A DNA stretch of 64,000 bases, from NCBI GenBank assembly GCA_965153455.1, contig OZ234504.1:62001-126000 (forward strand). The letters are read 5' to 3'. Positions 10,701 to 22,700 of the stretch are shown here, one piece after another; position 1 is the first letter of the stretch; every line of letters starts with the position of its first letter. This DNA comes from Sphagnum compactum. Lineage: Eukaryota > Bryophyta > Sphagnopsida > Sphagnales. The translations under genes were made by a program, and so were the position numbers. The notes beneath the pieces are model-generated. The model was not told the DNA's origin. It did not search any database and saw nothing but the letters and a program-made list of their open reading frames with translations.

Positions 10701-11883
10701 ATGGCGGAGAGGCGAGTGAAATTGAAGAGTTCGGATGACGAGATGTTCGAGGTGGAGGAGTCGGTCGCGTTTGAATCACAGACCGTGAAGAACATGATCG
10801 AGGACACGGGCATGGATCATCCGATTCCGCTCCCCAGCGTCTCCAGCAAGATTCTGGCCAAGGTGATCGAGTATTGTAAGTACCATGTCGATAACCAGAA
10901 GGCCAGCGACGACAAGCCTGCTACGCGGGAGGACGAAATCAAGGCCTGGGACCTGGATTTCGTGAAGGTGGATCAGGCCACATTGTTCGAACTTATCTCG
11001 GTAAGCTTTATGTTTCTCGGAACACTCTGCATTCCAGGTTTGTTTGTGGACTTTGTGTGTGACCATTTTGATATCCTTGCGTATGCTTTTTCAAGGCGGA
11101 GGTGCTGGAATCCTCTTCTGGAACTGTGCTCTCGGATTTGCTTCTGCAGAGGAGACGGTCCGTATCGATCGTTCCCGGTCTAGATAAACTATATGCCGCT
11201 CCATGGCGCTGTGTGTGGAGTGACTAATATGCCGAGAGACGGAGATGAAGCAGCGACATCTTCGCCATCAAAGTCAGGGAGGTCGATGTCTTCTTTGCTT
11301 CAACTGCAGGGATTCTAATAGCAGAAAGAAAAAGAACCAACTCGAAGAATCATTTGCACACAAAAACCCGGCATTTGAAGTAAAGAAGACATCGACCTCC
11401 CTGACTTCGATGGCGACTTTCCCAGCGATGTCTTCTTTGCTTCAACTGTGGGGTTTTCGTGTGCAAATGATGCTGCAACTTGCTTCTTTTCTGCTATTAG
11501 AAACATGTTCATTTCAATTGACCAAGGATGAATGCACAGAGGGCAACAAATCTGTCCTCTCTCATGAAGGTCATTGAGTGAAGTAGTATGTATTCTGGTA
11601 GAATCAGTGCAGATGAGTATTCACATATGCCATTCCTTGTTGTGGTTTGTAAGATTGATAAATTGGAGCATCAAATGTTTCACATGAATTTGGGTGTTGT
11701 GCGAAGCAGGCAGCAAATTACCTGCGCATTAAGAACTTGGTGGATCTGACATGCCAGACCGTGGCTGATATGATCAAGGGCAAGACCCCTGAGGAGCTAA
11801 AAAAAACCTTCAACATTAAGAATGACTTCACACCAGAGGAGGAAGAGGAAGTACGACGGGAGAATCCGTGGGCCTTTGAGTAA
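10701..11883 (+). CDS. SKP1: SKP1-like SCF ubiquitin ligase adaptor
   Basis: SKP1 links the cullin CUL1 to F-box proteins in SCF E3 ubiquitin ligases in nucleus and cytosol. Two exons: 10701-11000 (100 codons, phase 0, donor GTAAGC) and 11710-11883 (57 codons plus TAA, acceptor GCAG). The product has 157 residues, the usual plant SKP1 size. The POZ fold covers about residues 4-65 ([24 protein letters not shown]). The C-terminal F-box binding half follows ([40 protein letters not shown]) and ends in the family's WAFE. The ATG at 10701 was chosen because residues MAERRVKL fit the family start. The intron sits at the position usual in plant SKP1 genes. All key residues are intact, so it is probably functional. 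Confidence 0.95.
11261..11501. repeat. Nested foldback in the SKP1 intron
   Basis: TCTAATAGCAGAAA starts at 11314 and its exact complement TTTCTGCTATTAGA ends at 11501. Between them two arms of about 80 bases pair with moderate mismatches (11314-11395 against 11425-11501). A second, overlapping inverted repeat pairs about 11261-11308 with about 11371-11417 almost perfectly. The result is a three-segment structure (arm, anti-arm, arm) lying wholly in the 709-bp intron. No terminal target duplication was recognised. Confidence 0.85.
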
Positions 11884-13794
11884 ATCTTTCTTTCTTCAAA
11901 TCAAATCCTTGCAACCCAATACTGTGAGTTGGACAAAATGGCTGTTATTCTGCTTAAACATTATTTCAGAATGGTTGTAATCATCAGGATAGGAGACTTG
12001 AAATGGTGTCGGTTTAGGTGGGCTCCCATATCAAGCTCATCTATCTGAGTCTCATTAAGTTCAAAATACTGGGTAAGTTGGAAAGAGACAAAGCCATTCC
12101 GCTTATGTGATGATCAGGCTCCTCCAGGTCAGTGATGTGTGAAGCATGTATGAACTGTGTTTCTTCCAAGTTAGATTTGAGAAGCAAATTTTTTCATCAC
12201 TTATATCATGCGTAGCCTTTGTTCAGTTGCTAGTTAGCATCCAACTATGGATTGGGTTCAATATCCAATCTGCATTAGCATGTTCAGTATATTTCTTCAA
12301 GTTGAGGGTCTGGTGCATATGAGTAGCTTGATCTTTTTGCTATGTATATAGTTAGCAGCAAGGTGTTGAAAAGTCCCTACGAAGAGAGGTAAGTGCCATT
12401 GACCATCATCTTTTCTAAAGATCTTAGCTGGACCCTGAGTTTGACTTCCAACTGGTTTAAATGTTATACTTATTCACCTGTGTTTAATATCTAGACCCAT
12501 AGTTTAGTTGCAGTATATGATACTGATATTGTATTTTTCTCATTGATGGGCTGTGTCATTTTCACATATGTCCAGGTATTATCCTTTCAGCTAAAGCTGC
12601 TGTTTATGCAATCTCTTCTTTGAAGAGGTTTTGAGATTGAACCCTCCACACTTTGTCACAGCGAAGTGTTTCTGCATCTCAATTCTCATTTAGGTCAAAG
12701 ACTATCTGTTTTGTAAAGCTGTTGATGCAATAAGGTTCTTGAAGGTTGAATGTACTAACTAGTACTGATATTTACAATGTCATATGAACAGAATTCTGTA
12801 GTGTAGAAGACATTGTAGACTTATCAAAATGTGACTCTGTATTGCACTCCGTGGCTGTTGTCGTTGTCAGGTCCGCTCTAGGAGTTGGCTTGCCTTGCCG
12901 TCCTTGTAAGCCATCTCTCACATCTCTTTTCTTTTTTGATCATGCTCTTCTTGTTTGGTTGGTTCCCTCCCTTCCTCCCTCTCTCCACTAGGGTGGTTGC
13001 TTGCTCTCACCTGGCTAATTCTAGTTTGTACATTATGAGTTCAGGCTAGCCTTTAGGTGTAAGTATTCATTGGAGACATGCCTACCATAAGTAGTGCCCT
13101 CAAATTTATGTATAAGAAAAGGTCGTTGAGAGCTCATAAAGCTTGGTTGTTGGGTTGATTGGGCCAGGAGTTGTGATCTTTTCCAACTTCCCAAGGAAAA
13201 TATGAGTACCTTGGGCCATGAGTTTGTGATCTTTCCCAACTTTCCAAGGAAAATGTGATGTACTGTTGATAGATTGTAAGTGAGAATTGTTGCAAATGAG
13301 GTGAAAAAACTAATTAAGGATCCTCCTTTTGCCTACAAAGCTCCTATGATGCAGAAAAGTAGCATGAAATGCCCAGAAACACAGAGAAAAGCTTTAGGAA
13401 GATGCTCCCTGAGAAGGGTTGGTCTCAAACAAGCCTCAGAAAAGTTGCCCTTTTTTATAAATTTCCCGTGGCTAAGAGAGTTTTTAAGAATGTAAAACAC
13501 TGCTCCGCTCCTAGGGTGTTACCATACACATAAAATCTTAATTCATGAGGTGGGCGGAAACTCTCCATCCCTTGGCCCTAGATTATTGTATTAGGATCTT
13601 TTCTTTTGTAGAGTTTTTTGGTTAGAAAATACCATGCATGTGTCATTGGAAAGTACCCTTTTTTGAGGATCCATTTGTGTGCACCAACTTAGAACCTAAA
13701 ATTCTTGATTTCTTTGGGCCTAGACTGTATAGGATCTTTCCTTTCATGGGGGTATTCTTTTGGTTAGAAACTATAGTGTGGCCTCTTCCATTGG
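11884..13794. other. SKP1 3' flank and intergenic, no gene seen
   Basis: The first few hundred bases are presumably the SKP1 3' untranslated region. A short duplication of 'ttcccaaggaaaat' type occurs at about 13180-13257. No further coding sequence could be recognised. Confidence 0.45.
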
Positions 13795-14220
13795 CCCAAG
13801 TGTTACCACGTCCTCAAGTGATTTTTCCTTCCAAAACCTGGTTTTTTGGAATTTATTTAAATTTTCAGCGGCAGAAATCACTTCAAAATCAATATCTCCC
13901 ACATTCTGAATCCAAATCTTACCAAATAAATTCCACTAAATCCTGCTGATCAAGGTCTTTCCATGAACACCAAAGGCAACCTTCCAATTCCTCTGAAATT
14001 TTCAGCTACAATTTAATTTAATTTTCAATGAAGAGATCATTCAATATTCAAAAACTTTTGCACAGCAAGTTCAAACATCATGGAACCAAGCCCATGCATC
14101 CCTCCTTGTCCAGAGCTTTCCAAAGACATGAAGAATACGGTCTGAAGCATCCTGATTCTGTGGATCTCATAACTACAAAACAAAACAAACTACCTTCCTT
14201 CATAGATAGATCATGTATGA
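13795..14220 (+). repeat. Dispersed repeat R2, best-preserved single copy
   Basis: This starts near 'ttccttccaaaacctggttt' and runs through 'atcctgctgatcaaggtctt', 'aaattttcagctacaattta', 'gaagagatcattcaatattc' and 'ctaccttccttcatagata'. The same order of phrases recurs at 32500-33500 (several partial copies) and, more diverged, at 34430-34760. No coding sequence; class unknown. Confidence 0.75.
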
Positions 14221-14689
14221 ATCCATCGTACTTATTCATGCTTCTATTAAATTAGTGAGGGGGGGGGGAGGTGCACTCACTTTTTCTTTTTTTCCAGAAG
14301 GAGCCATTCCATTGGCCTATCACCAATATTTTTTAAACATGAAGCCTAAATATACTTCCTTTTCCCCTACTTTGTCATGGTTTCCCCCCCCCCCTCAAAA
14401 CCCAAAATGAAAGAACTAAGCCTCCTAAGCCTTCTCATTGGTTACATGAAATTTCTATTTCCAAAATGGTTAATCACCATTTTCAACCTGAATTACCTAT
14501 TACCCCCATTATAAAATTGGGGTACTTATTTTTGGAGAGTACACTTTTTGTAGGATCAACTTGTGTGCACCAACTTAGAACCTAAAATGACTAAAGTTAA
14601 CCTCAAAACTAAAGTTAAATGAATTATTTGGTATTCGGGTGCCAAATCCACCAAAGTAGTGAGGTCGATTCTATGGTAAGTATCAATGT

Positions 14690-14985
14690 TTTTTTCTTTT
14701 TGGCCAAATTTTGCCACTTGGCAACCCTAAAAAATTCTCTTGCTCCCTTGTTGGGTGTTTTTCCTTTAATTATTTATTTAAAAATCCAATGCAACTAATA
14801 CCAAGGACTTTTGTGAAAAAAATGTGCCAAAGTTGAGGAATTGTTTTTATGAAATCATCATATTTAGACAATAGGTTCCAAGATAGCAGGATTCTTAACA
14901 TTTTCTACTTCTCTATCACACATATAACCACATTTGGCTAATTCCTCTTTGGAATGGTCACCAATGTGGCTGCATCACAATAAAT
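14690..14985 (+). repeat. Copy of the GTAGCCA/TTTGGCTA family
   Basis: This shares 'gacaataggttccaagatag', 'ccacatttggctaattcctc' and 'tggtcaccaatgtggctgca' with the copy at 9840-9970, in the same order and spacing. Confidence 0.65.
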
Positions 14986-15329
14986 TAATTTTAATTAATT
15001 AAATTAAATTAAATTATTAAATTTTTTTGAAAAAACCCTTATAATGATATGCTTGGTTGATTATACCAGGACCAGTCTATATACCAAAGTTCCAGCCTAG
15101 GTACCCGGCCCATGCCCTTTTGAAGTTTGGACTTGCCACAAGGGGAAGAGGCCATTATGTGGTGAGCTGCTTGTGTTTTTTTCAATTGTAAAAACCTCCG
15201 AAGAAATTCTTAGTGTAGTTGGAGGAGTGCTTACAATGTGTAAGATCTTGTGGGGGCATTTTTGAAAAAGGAAACTCTCACAAGAAACATTTTCTAAAAT
15301 TCCTTGCTTTGCTTTTTTCTTTTTTTTGC
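14986..15329. other. Intergenic, no gene seen
   Basis: Contains an 'ttaattaaattaaattaaat' run near 14993-15020. The minus-strand frame at 15097-15345 has no recognisable motif. Confidence 0.4.
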
Positions 15330-15730
15330 CCATGATACTCAACAAGTATCATTGGAAAATATATATTTAAATAATTGGAAAAAATCTTTTAATTTTTACA
15401 CTATGTTCATGTTTTACTTTTTTTTCCGCATGATATGCAACGAGTATCACAAGAAAAACCTTATTAAATTTATTTATTTAATTCATTTATTTTTATGCCT
15501 GATCATTTTTTACTCCATTTTTTTTTTTCCTTTTTTTTCCAACATGATACCCAATGAGTACCACAAAAAAAAAAAAAAAAACAGTATTAAAAAAATTGAG
15601 AAAATTTCATTAACTTTTATGCCATGGTCTTTTTTTACTCCATGGTCAATTTTAACATTTTCTCTCCCATGCTACGTAATGAAAAAAAAAAATCAACAAA
15701 AATCTGTCAATTTTTACACCATGCAACGGC
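15330..15730. repeat. Degenerate tandem repeat, about 100-125 bp unit
   Basis: 'catgatactcaacaagtatc' near 15331 recurs in altered form near 15428, 15543 and 15668. Each is followed by A-rich sequence and a 'ttttacaccatg' or 'ttttactcca' phrase. Four worn units can be seen. The long open frame at 15304-15765 follows this AT-rich repeat and has no protein-like features. Confidence 0.55.
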
Positions 15731-16934
15731 CGGCCTTGGGCCGGGGCAATACCCTAACACATTAAAAACACCATGTGTGTCACATGTGTGCCTTGCCATT
15801 TACATTAAAAAGTATCTCAAGGAGGCAAAAGAAAGAATTATGAAAACTCAAATATTTCACCATGCAAAAATATATCTAATCTTCAAAAAAATCCTCTAAA
15901 AGAAACCAAAATGTTATATCAAGATATAATATAATTCTATTATAACTAATCTCAAGTTTCAACACAAGCCAACATACACATTTCAAAAATCCTCAAAAAA
16001 TAAAATAAAAATAGAAATTGTTTTTTGGAAATAATTGGAGGGCCAAAATCCTTCAAAAGCTACTATGAATAATAATCTAAACACAATATCCTTAATGGCC
16101 TTGGTAGGCAGGGCCCAAAAACTGATCAAGGCAACGCTCTTTTCACCTGTAACAAGTGTTGGAAGCGCGTGCTCCAATTTGCATGCCCAGCAGGCTTTTT
16201 CCAATACTGACATCATCATGCTCGTCGTCGTCGTCGTCGTCCTCCTCCTCCTCCAAAAGACTCGTCCTTTGTTGGGGCCCATGGCATTGGGTCCAACTTT
16301 TGGAAGTTTTTTTACCTTATTAGAACTAGTTTCACATCAAGAGATTCGGTTTCTTTGGTGAAAGTGTTTGGATTGTTTTGGTGTTCATAGTGTGGACACA
16401 GTAGGTGGTACATGTACAATTTTGGCAGGGCCAGAAAGCGTGTTTGTGATGCCTTTGTTTTTGTTCCTCCTCCTCCTCCTCTTCGATTAGTGCAGCGATC
16501 CTGAAGCTACACAAAAATCGATGCCGAGAACTGTAGCACAATCTGTGTAGTAAGTACTATTATAAACCTTATGCGCTTAGTAAATACTCCCCAAGGTCCA
16601 GTTTTTTTTGGTTTTTAAAGAAAGCAAAACAAGAAAAAAACAAATGAGAAAGAATGACCAAGTCTAGAGATTCTTCCAGTGGCAGTTTTCGAGCTCGGAT
16701 TTAGAGCCTGTTGGATTCGATGTTTTGGATATAACAAGCATGTTTTTTTTTTTAAAAATATTATAGAATTGCATCGGTTTAACTGAAATTTGGGCTTAGT
16801 TTTCTAGAGAGAAGAAGACGATGCAAATTAGTTTTCATTGCGAAAGGAAGGGAAGGAAGAAAAGAGAAGAAACAAAGTTGTAGCATAGATTTTTGGGGGG
16901 GAAATCTGTGTCTTGAAGCATAAGGGATTGGGTC
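15731..16934. other. Intergenic and upstream region of the W-M repeat gene
   Basis: Trinucleotide runs occur at about 16216-16256 (tcg/tcc) and 16459-16482 (cctcct). About 16276-16345 is a second copy of the repeat at 578-645. From about 16840 the sequence is purine-rich (ggaaggga-aagaag), which looks like the 5' leader of the downstream gene. No TATA box could be assigned with confidence. Confidence 0.45.
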
Positions 16935-17945
16935 ATGAAGAAGAGGAGTAGGGAAGATGATGCTAGCTGGATTTGTGATTTGGGTTCTGAGTGGATGAGC
17001 AAGAGGAGGAAGATTTCAAGGGTTGATGATGAGGATGGTGGTGGGATTTCAGAAGTAGGGTTGCAGTGGATGAGCAGCAGGCCCAGTTTGAGAAAAGCAA
17101 ATGGGTGCAGCAGATCTGCCTCAGATGCTAGCAAGTCGCTTCTTCCAGCACAGAATTTGGATCACGGAGAGCGCTGGCGATGCAGCAGAACGGAGTCGCG
17201 GCAGAATGTGAAGACTAGGGTTTGGAAGAAGCAGCAGCAGCAGGAGGAAGAGGAGGAGGATGGCAACTGGATCTCTGACATGGGTTCTGCGTGGATGCAG
17301 CGGAGGAAGAGACACTCTACTGGGAATGGATCGATTGCTGAACTGGGTTCAGAATTGATGCAAAGGAAGCGAACATATGCTGATGATGCATTAGATGATG
17401 ATTCTTGGGTTGCTGATGTGGGGTACAGATGGATGAGCAGGCAGAGGAAATCCAGGAATCACAACAGGAATCAAATGTGCAGATCAGAATTGGAAGAATC
17501 TGCATGGATCTGTGAATTAGGGTTTCAGTGGATGAGCAGGAGGAAGGAGAGAGAAGCTCTGAATGGAGCATGGTTGTCAGATCTGAGCTCACTGTATATG
17601 AGCAGAAAGAAGAGTGGGCAAGATGACAACTGGATCTCGGAGTTGGGTGCAGACTGGATGAGTAGGAAGAAGAGCATCAGAGATGATGAATTCATGGCAG
17701 TGCTTGATCCTGAGTGGGACCCCAGAAGAAAGCTGGAGTTTGGCACACCCAATCAGGGACACACAGGATTGCAGAATGGAAAATCCAGACATTTTGAAGG
17801 GTTAGAGTCTTTTAATGCATCCCGAAGGTCAGGGTTTGAAGGAATTGGAGCTTCTGGGGCACATGTTGAAGGTTTAGGCAGCAGCTCTGTAGAATTCAGG
17901 AGGCCAGCCATGTATGTCTCCTTAGATTCAGCTTCAAGTTCATAA
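16935..17945 (+). CDS. Unrecognised protein with W-M-S-R-K repeats
   Basis: A single open frame of 336 residues that I do not recognise. It is built from a 15-residue motif, W-[IVL]-x-[DE]-[LMV]-G-x-x-W-M-[SQ]-[RK]-[RK]-[KR]. Copies lie at residues 12-26, 37-51, 112-126, 133-147, 158-172, 191-205, 213-227 and 233-247, with a worn ninth at 253-267 (FMAVLDPEWDPRRKL). Acidic residues usually stand just before the first Trp and basic residues end each unit, so each copy runs acidic, hydrophobic, basic. Spacing is 20-33 residues except one 75-residue gap holding a Q4-E5 tract (100-108). The C-terminal 70 residues are Gly/Ser-rich and repeat-free. No signal peptide or membrane segment is visible; the basic clusters suggest a nuclear protein (inference). 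Conservation of the motif despite varied codons argues that the frame is coding. Confidence 0.8.
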   Translation: MKKRSREDDASWICDLGSEWMSKRRKISRVDDEDGGGISEVGLQWMSSRPSLRKANGCSRSASDASKSLLPAQNLDHGERWRCSRTESRQNVKTRVWKKQQQQEEEEEDGNWISDMGSAWMQRRKRHSTGNGSIAELGSELMQRKRTYADDALDDDSWVADVGYRWMSRQRKSRNHNRNQMCRSELEESAWICELGFQWMSRRKEREALNGAWLSDLSSLYMSRKKSGQDDNWISELGADWMSRKKSIRDDEFMAVLDPEWDPRRKLEFGTPNQGHTGLQNGKSRHFEGLESFNASRRSGFEGIGASGAHVEGLGSSSVEFRRPAMYVSLDSASSS

Positions 17946-19782
17946 TGTGCATCTAGGCTTTTTTTCTGTGTAAGATGGAAGGTATCACTGCTCTCCAGTT
18001 GGAAGTTAGTTTCAGGGTGGTTTGATTCATTTGAAAGCAGGAAACGTCTCTTTGTCGTCACCCTCTCTCCACTCCATTCCTCCAACTTTTGTACCAAACT
18101 TGTGATGAAACCAGCAGTCCCAAAATGTTGATCTCAGCTCATCTCTTAGCATGTAATAGAAATTGTTCCCGAGGGTTGCTGATTCTTTGCAGATGATGCC
18201 AACACATCAAGGGATTGTCAAGGAGTACAGCTGATCCCTTCTTAATATCAGGTCAGTCTCTTTCAATGTAGCTTTTCGATGAGCTACACATTACACAGTT
18301 GAGACCATTTGTTAAGGACCTGTTCAGTGGGTTGTATAATTGAGCATTTCCTTCTATTCTCTTTCTTTGTCTTTGTTTGCTGAGAACCCTATTAGCACAT
18401 TCACAAGTTTATTGCAATTTATCAGCAATACCATGTTCATTCACTCTCATGTAGAATGGTGTAGTTAATCAGAACGCCTTTTATGTGCTCTGTATGAATT
18501 TGTGGCATTTTTGTGCAGCTGCAGGCAAGGCATATATATCCATCTGTGATGAATATGGTTTGTGGGTTTGGTCAGCATATGCCTCTTTTTGACATGGATA
18601 TAGACTGAAGTGCCTTGTGCTTGTCTGTGGAAGCAAAAGTTGACTATACCACAATTGCAAGGAACTGCACAAGGAAAGGCCACATGTTCCCAATTCCTTT
18701 AGCAATATATGTGAGTGGAAGTTCAATCAAGTGTGAAACTCCTCCAATCAAGGTATTTATCACATTCATAAATGTCGTTTGACTTGCAGCTTCTCACTCT
18801 CATCCCATTAGTTTTGCAAACAGAGGGGTGTGGTCCCTCCAACCAAATCTTTCATAGATCATACTCTTCAATAAATCTCAAAGAATCCCGAAGCCTTTCA
18901 GCAAGGTGTAACGTACCTATTCAAAAGTTCAGAAAATTGAAGGATGCCAAAGGCAAGATGGTGCACTGCTTTCTAGCATTCACAAGGATGAAATATTGAT
19001 GTCTTGTTTGCAGGATATAGATTCTGCTTGGGATTTTCCTTCAATACTTGATGGAACTTCAAAAGCTGAGTAACTTGTGTCATCCTTAAGGGCCTTGGTG
19101 AATACCTTCCACCAGGTCCTCGACAAATGAGCACAAGAATAGAACCAGTACCAAACACATGAACTTCTGGAACTGTGAAATCCTGAACAAGCCATTTGCA
19201 GTGGTATACAGTCAACAACTCCTCTGTGTGAAAATTGCTTTTTTCTTCAAACAACCTTCAATGAGTGAAAACTTTGATTAGTAACTTCAGTGGCATGCTG
19301 GGCTCAAGCACCCTGTGTTATCAACCAGAATCACAATACCCAACTTCTGCACTGGGGTTCAATCCCTAGTACACATGGGTTGTGGGTACTATTGTATGCC
19401 AAAAACAGCAAGGCAGGACCCAAGAAGTTTGCCCCATTAGGTGTAAAATGACCACTACACAGATAGGTTCTGGCAAATTCGTCAACCATCAAACTAGTCA
19501 ACATGTCGAGCTACTTTGTCAAACTACTCACCTGCACACAATATGAACCCAGTGGCCCATTCTAAAAGTCTATGACAAAAGACTTTCATTTCTCAAAGTG
19601 TATGCCTCACGGTAAAACTACTTTCACACAGTGGAAACCTCTTTTGGACATTTGTAAAAGCTCCAAAAGCATCTTTGCATCTTCTAAGCTCTGCTGTCTT
19701 CACATTTTGACATCTACTTGTGATTTCTGAGCCTCTGACAAATCAGTGTTAACTACTGTTATGCAGGCCTGTAGAAAGTCAC
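17946..19782. other. 3' flank of the W-M repeat gene and of the SPX gene
   Basis: Convergent 3' ends meet here: the W-M gene stops at 17945 (+) and the SPX coding region stops at 19783 (-). A GCATATGC sequence, a match to the P1BS consensus, lies at about 18577-18584, but it sits at the 3' side of SPX and is probably chance. The minus frame 18973-19254 has no recognisable domain and is left as untranslated. Confidence 0.45.
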
Positions 19783-22700
19783 TCACTCTGCTTGAGAGAC
19801 AAAAACTGTGGGTGTTGGCCACACTCTGTCATTCAGAACTGCACCAAACCTTTCATCATTCCCTAAAATATTACATGGTGGTAATGACTGGGAACTGACA
19901 GTGGAGCTTCCCTTGCGCATCTCTTGTAAAGTCCGGAGTGCTGCCAATGAGCTTTTGTAAACACTTTGGACATCTTCACCTCTCATCAGCAGAAGCCCTT
20001 CAATATCTTTAGGTACTTCTCCAGTGGAGTCTGCCCCTTCACCATCCACCCTCTCAACATCAATGCATTCCACAATGGGTGATGCTGGGAAGAATGAGAG
20101 CAAGTTCTCACACTCTTGCACAAGCTTCGAGAGGAGCTCTGTTGAAAAAAATGGCTGTAACAACACTCTGTGAATGAATGGCAACCGCAGGACTGCTCCC
20201 GTACGCTTGTCATGTTTCTTCAGTATCTTTACTAACCCTGCACAGCAATGCAAGTAAAGTTCATCAGGAACCTCATTGATGCAGAATCATCTCAGAGGTG
20301 TGGATAGTACAACAATGACAAATGACACCAGTCCTCCAGCAAGCACGTGTGCTGTCGTAGGCTTTTCAAATGTGGAGAATATCCTACTGTTACAAAGGGA
20401 CCAGCATCACTGCTCTTCCCAAGGATGTTGGGTTCACCAGTATGTTATAGCTGCGTTGGCTACAATGGGTAGGATATAGCACTTGTTGGGTTGAAACACA
20501 AAATCCAAACAGAATTTGGTTTACTGCCTTACCCATGTAGTTGAGAGCACTGTAGCTCTCCATGAGCACGACATCGCCATGAAATGTGACAAGGTCAGTA
20601 TGAATCTTGAGTAGCTCCTCACTGTCGTGTGTGTGACCTCTGTGCTGCACTCTTGCATTCTTCAGTTGATCCTTCAATTCCTGCAACCTCAAACCTGCCC
20701 TGCTCAGGATCTGACATAATTGTACCCAGACCACAACTCTGAGATTGCAGAGAGAACTGTCAATTTAGTCACTTTGAAAAGTGACCAAATTGACAGTTCC
20801 AGCAACACCAAAAGTAACCCAACAAGAATGAAAGTGGCCATAACCTCATGAGCGTCACTCACAAAATATCAGACCATCACCTTCATGAATAGCAGTGACT
20901 AGCCACCATGAGGTCCCCACTGACTCTGTTGGCTCCTGACAGTGGGTGCAGAAAAGGAACCTGCCCAAAATTTCCAGCAAACCATTAAACAGAAATCTGT
21001 GTCCTCAGTTTCTTCTGCATCGCCAGAAGCAGCAGAAAGACTCAATCATGATGTTGGCTGGCTACAACTCAAGAGACATATCTGAGTAGGAAAGGTTAAT
21101 GGGCATCCTCATTCAATTTGCAACGAGCTTGTGAAGGTAGTCTTTTGAATTGACCTTGCCCCTGTACATGCAAGCATCTCAGCCTAAGGCATAGAGAGCC
21201 CCTGCTAGATAGAGAATCATCATTGTGACCAATTGCTTCAAGCACATCATCACTGGTGACTACTTAAACACAACCATCAAGCTACATTGTTCAATCAGGC
21301 TAAGAATGTTCACTCAAGACAATTTTCTCAATTGAAAACTAAGCTGACCTTTCAGCAGAAACCTCATAGCACACTTTGCAAGAAAGCATTTGTGATCAAT
21401 TCGCAAAGCAGGTGTAGAAAACATCACTGGTACAACATACAACTGAAAGACCTATCGCACGGCATGCCATTCAAACAGGAAACCAAAAAAAATCAAAAGG
21501 TTTGGGATCCATACTACCACCCTGTAAAGTACCAAAAAGTTACAAAGATTCATTTCTCCTGCTTATGAATTGTGAGGCATAGCTCACATTAGGCAACATG
21601 GACTAGTTTTCACATTTTCATTGCTCCAATTTTAAATTTTTAAAATATTCATCAATGTGGATTACATATTTTTATACAATTCATCAAAATTCCCATGAAA
21701 TTTCTAAAAAATCTCATTTTCCAAAATTTTAATTAATTTCTGATGAATCTGACAAGAAGGTAGGGTAACCTCGAACCTGTCCAAACAAGTCATTCCACCA
21801 CATGCAAAGCACCACTACAAATCCAAAGGTGCTAAAACCCAGTCCACCCTGAAACCCTAATCCGAATTTGCACTTGCATTGTATGTTTTGGAGCATGAAT
21901 TCTTTCCCAGAAGGAATGGGTATCACAAGACACCGGTATCCAAATGTGGAAAATGGAAGTCCAATCTGCAGAAGACTGGACAGATTCTGAAACAAGGTGA
22001 AGGGAAGTGGTGGCAATGGTTTTAGAGGTTTAAAAGGATTGACTCACACTTGAATCTGAATGCTGCAATTCAAAAGGAGAGAATGCCCTAAAGACCACTA
22101 CAAGGTTTCATTTCCAGGCATTTGGCAGAGGCAACAACAAACAGACAAGAGAAGCAGGAAGAGGCTCCAAAGAGGCTTACCTGCAGTTGAATGACATAGT
22201 CTTCTTCCTTTTCAGTGAAAAAGGAATTGAACTTCTCCAATTCGACATTCAGCAGTCTGATGAATTCCTCCTCCTCTGGAGTCACCTCCTTCTCCTCTCC
22301 CATTGCTTGTCCCCTACCTGTTATCCCTTGCCTTGAAACTGCATCGAGAAAGTGTCTAACAGTCTCTGGAGCAGCTTCTCTTCTTGTGTCAGACCCAGAA
22401 CCCCCCTCAGTTTTCTCTCTGACGCCTCCTCCTCCTCCTCCTCGTCCCTCCTGAGCAGACTCTGATGTCTCCCCCTTCTCCAAACCATGAGATTCTCCTC
22501 TTCCAAGTCCCACTGAAGCTTCTTCTGCTGCTGCCCTTTTGCGCTTGGTGCTCCCCACAATAGGCTCTGTTGTGTTTCCTTCTGTTGTTGTCGCCTCTTC
22601 TCCCTCATCCATATCCATCAAAGCCGAAACAGCCATGGCCAAAGCTGGTGTAACTTGTGTTGTGGCCGGGGTTTTCAAGATAGCTGGAGACCATCTCACC

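Noticed and set aside
18973-19254. 93-codon minus-strand frame downstream of SPX
   Set aside because: No recognisable motif and no splice link to SPX exon 3, which has its own stop; probably untranslated region.
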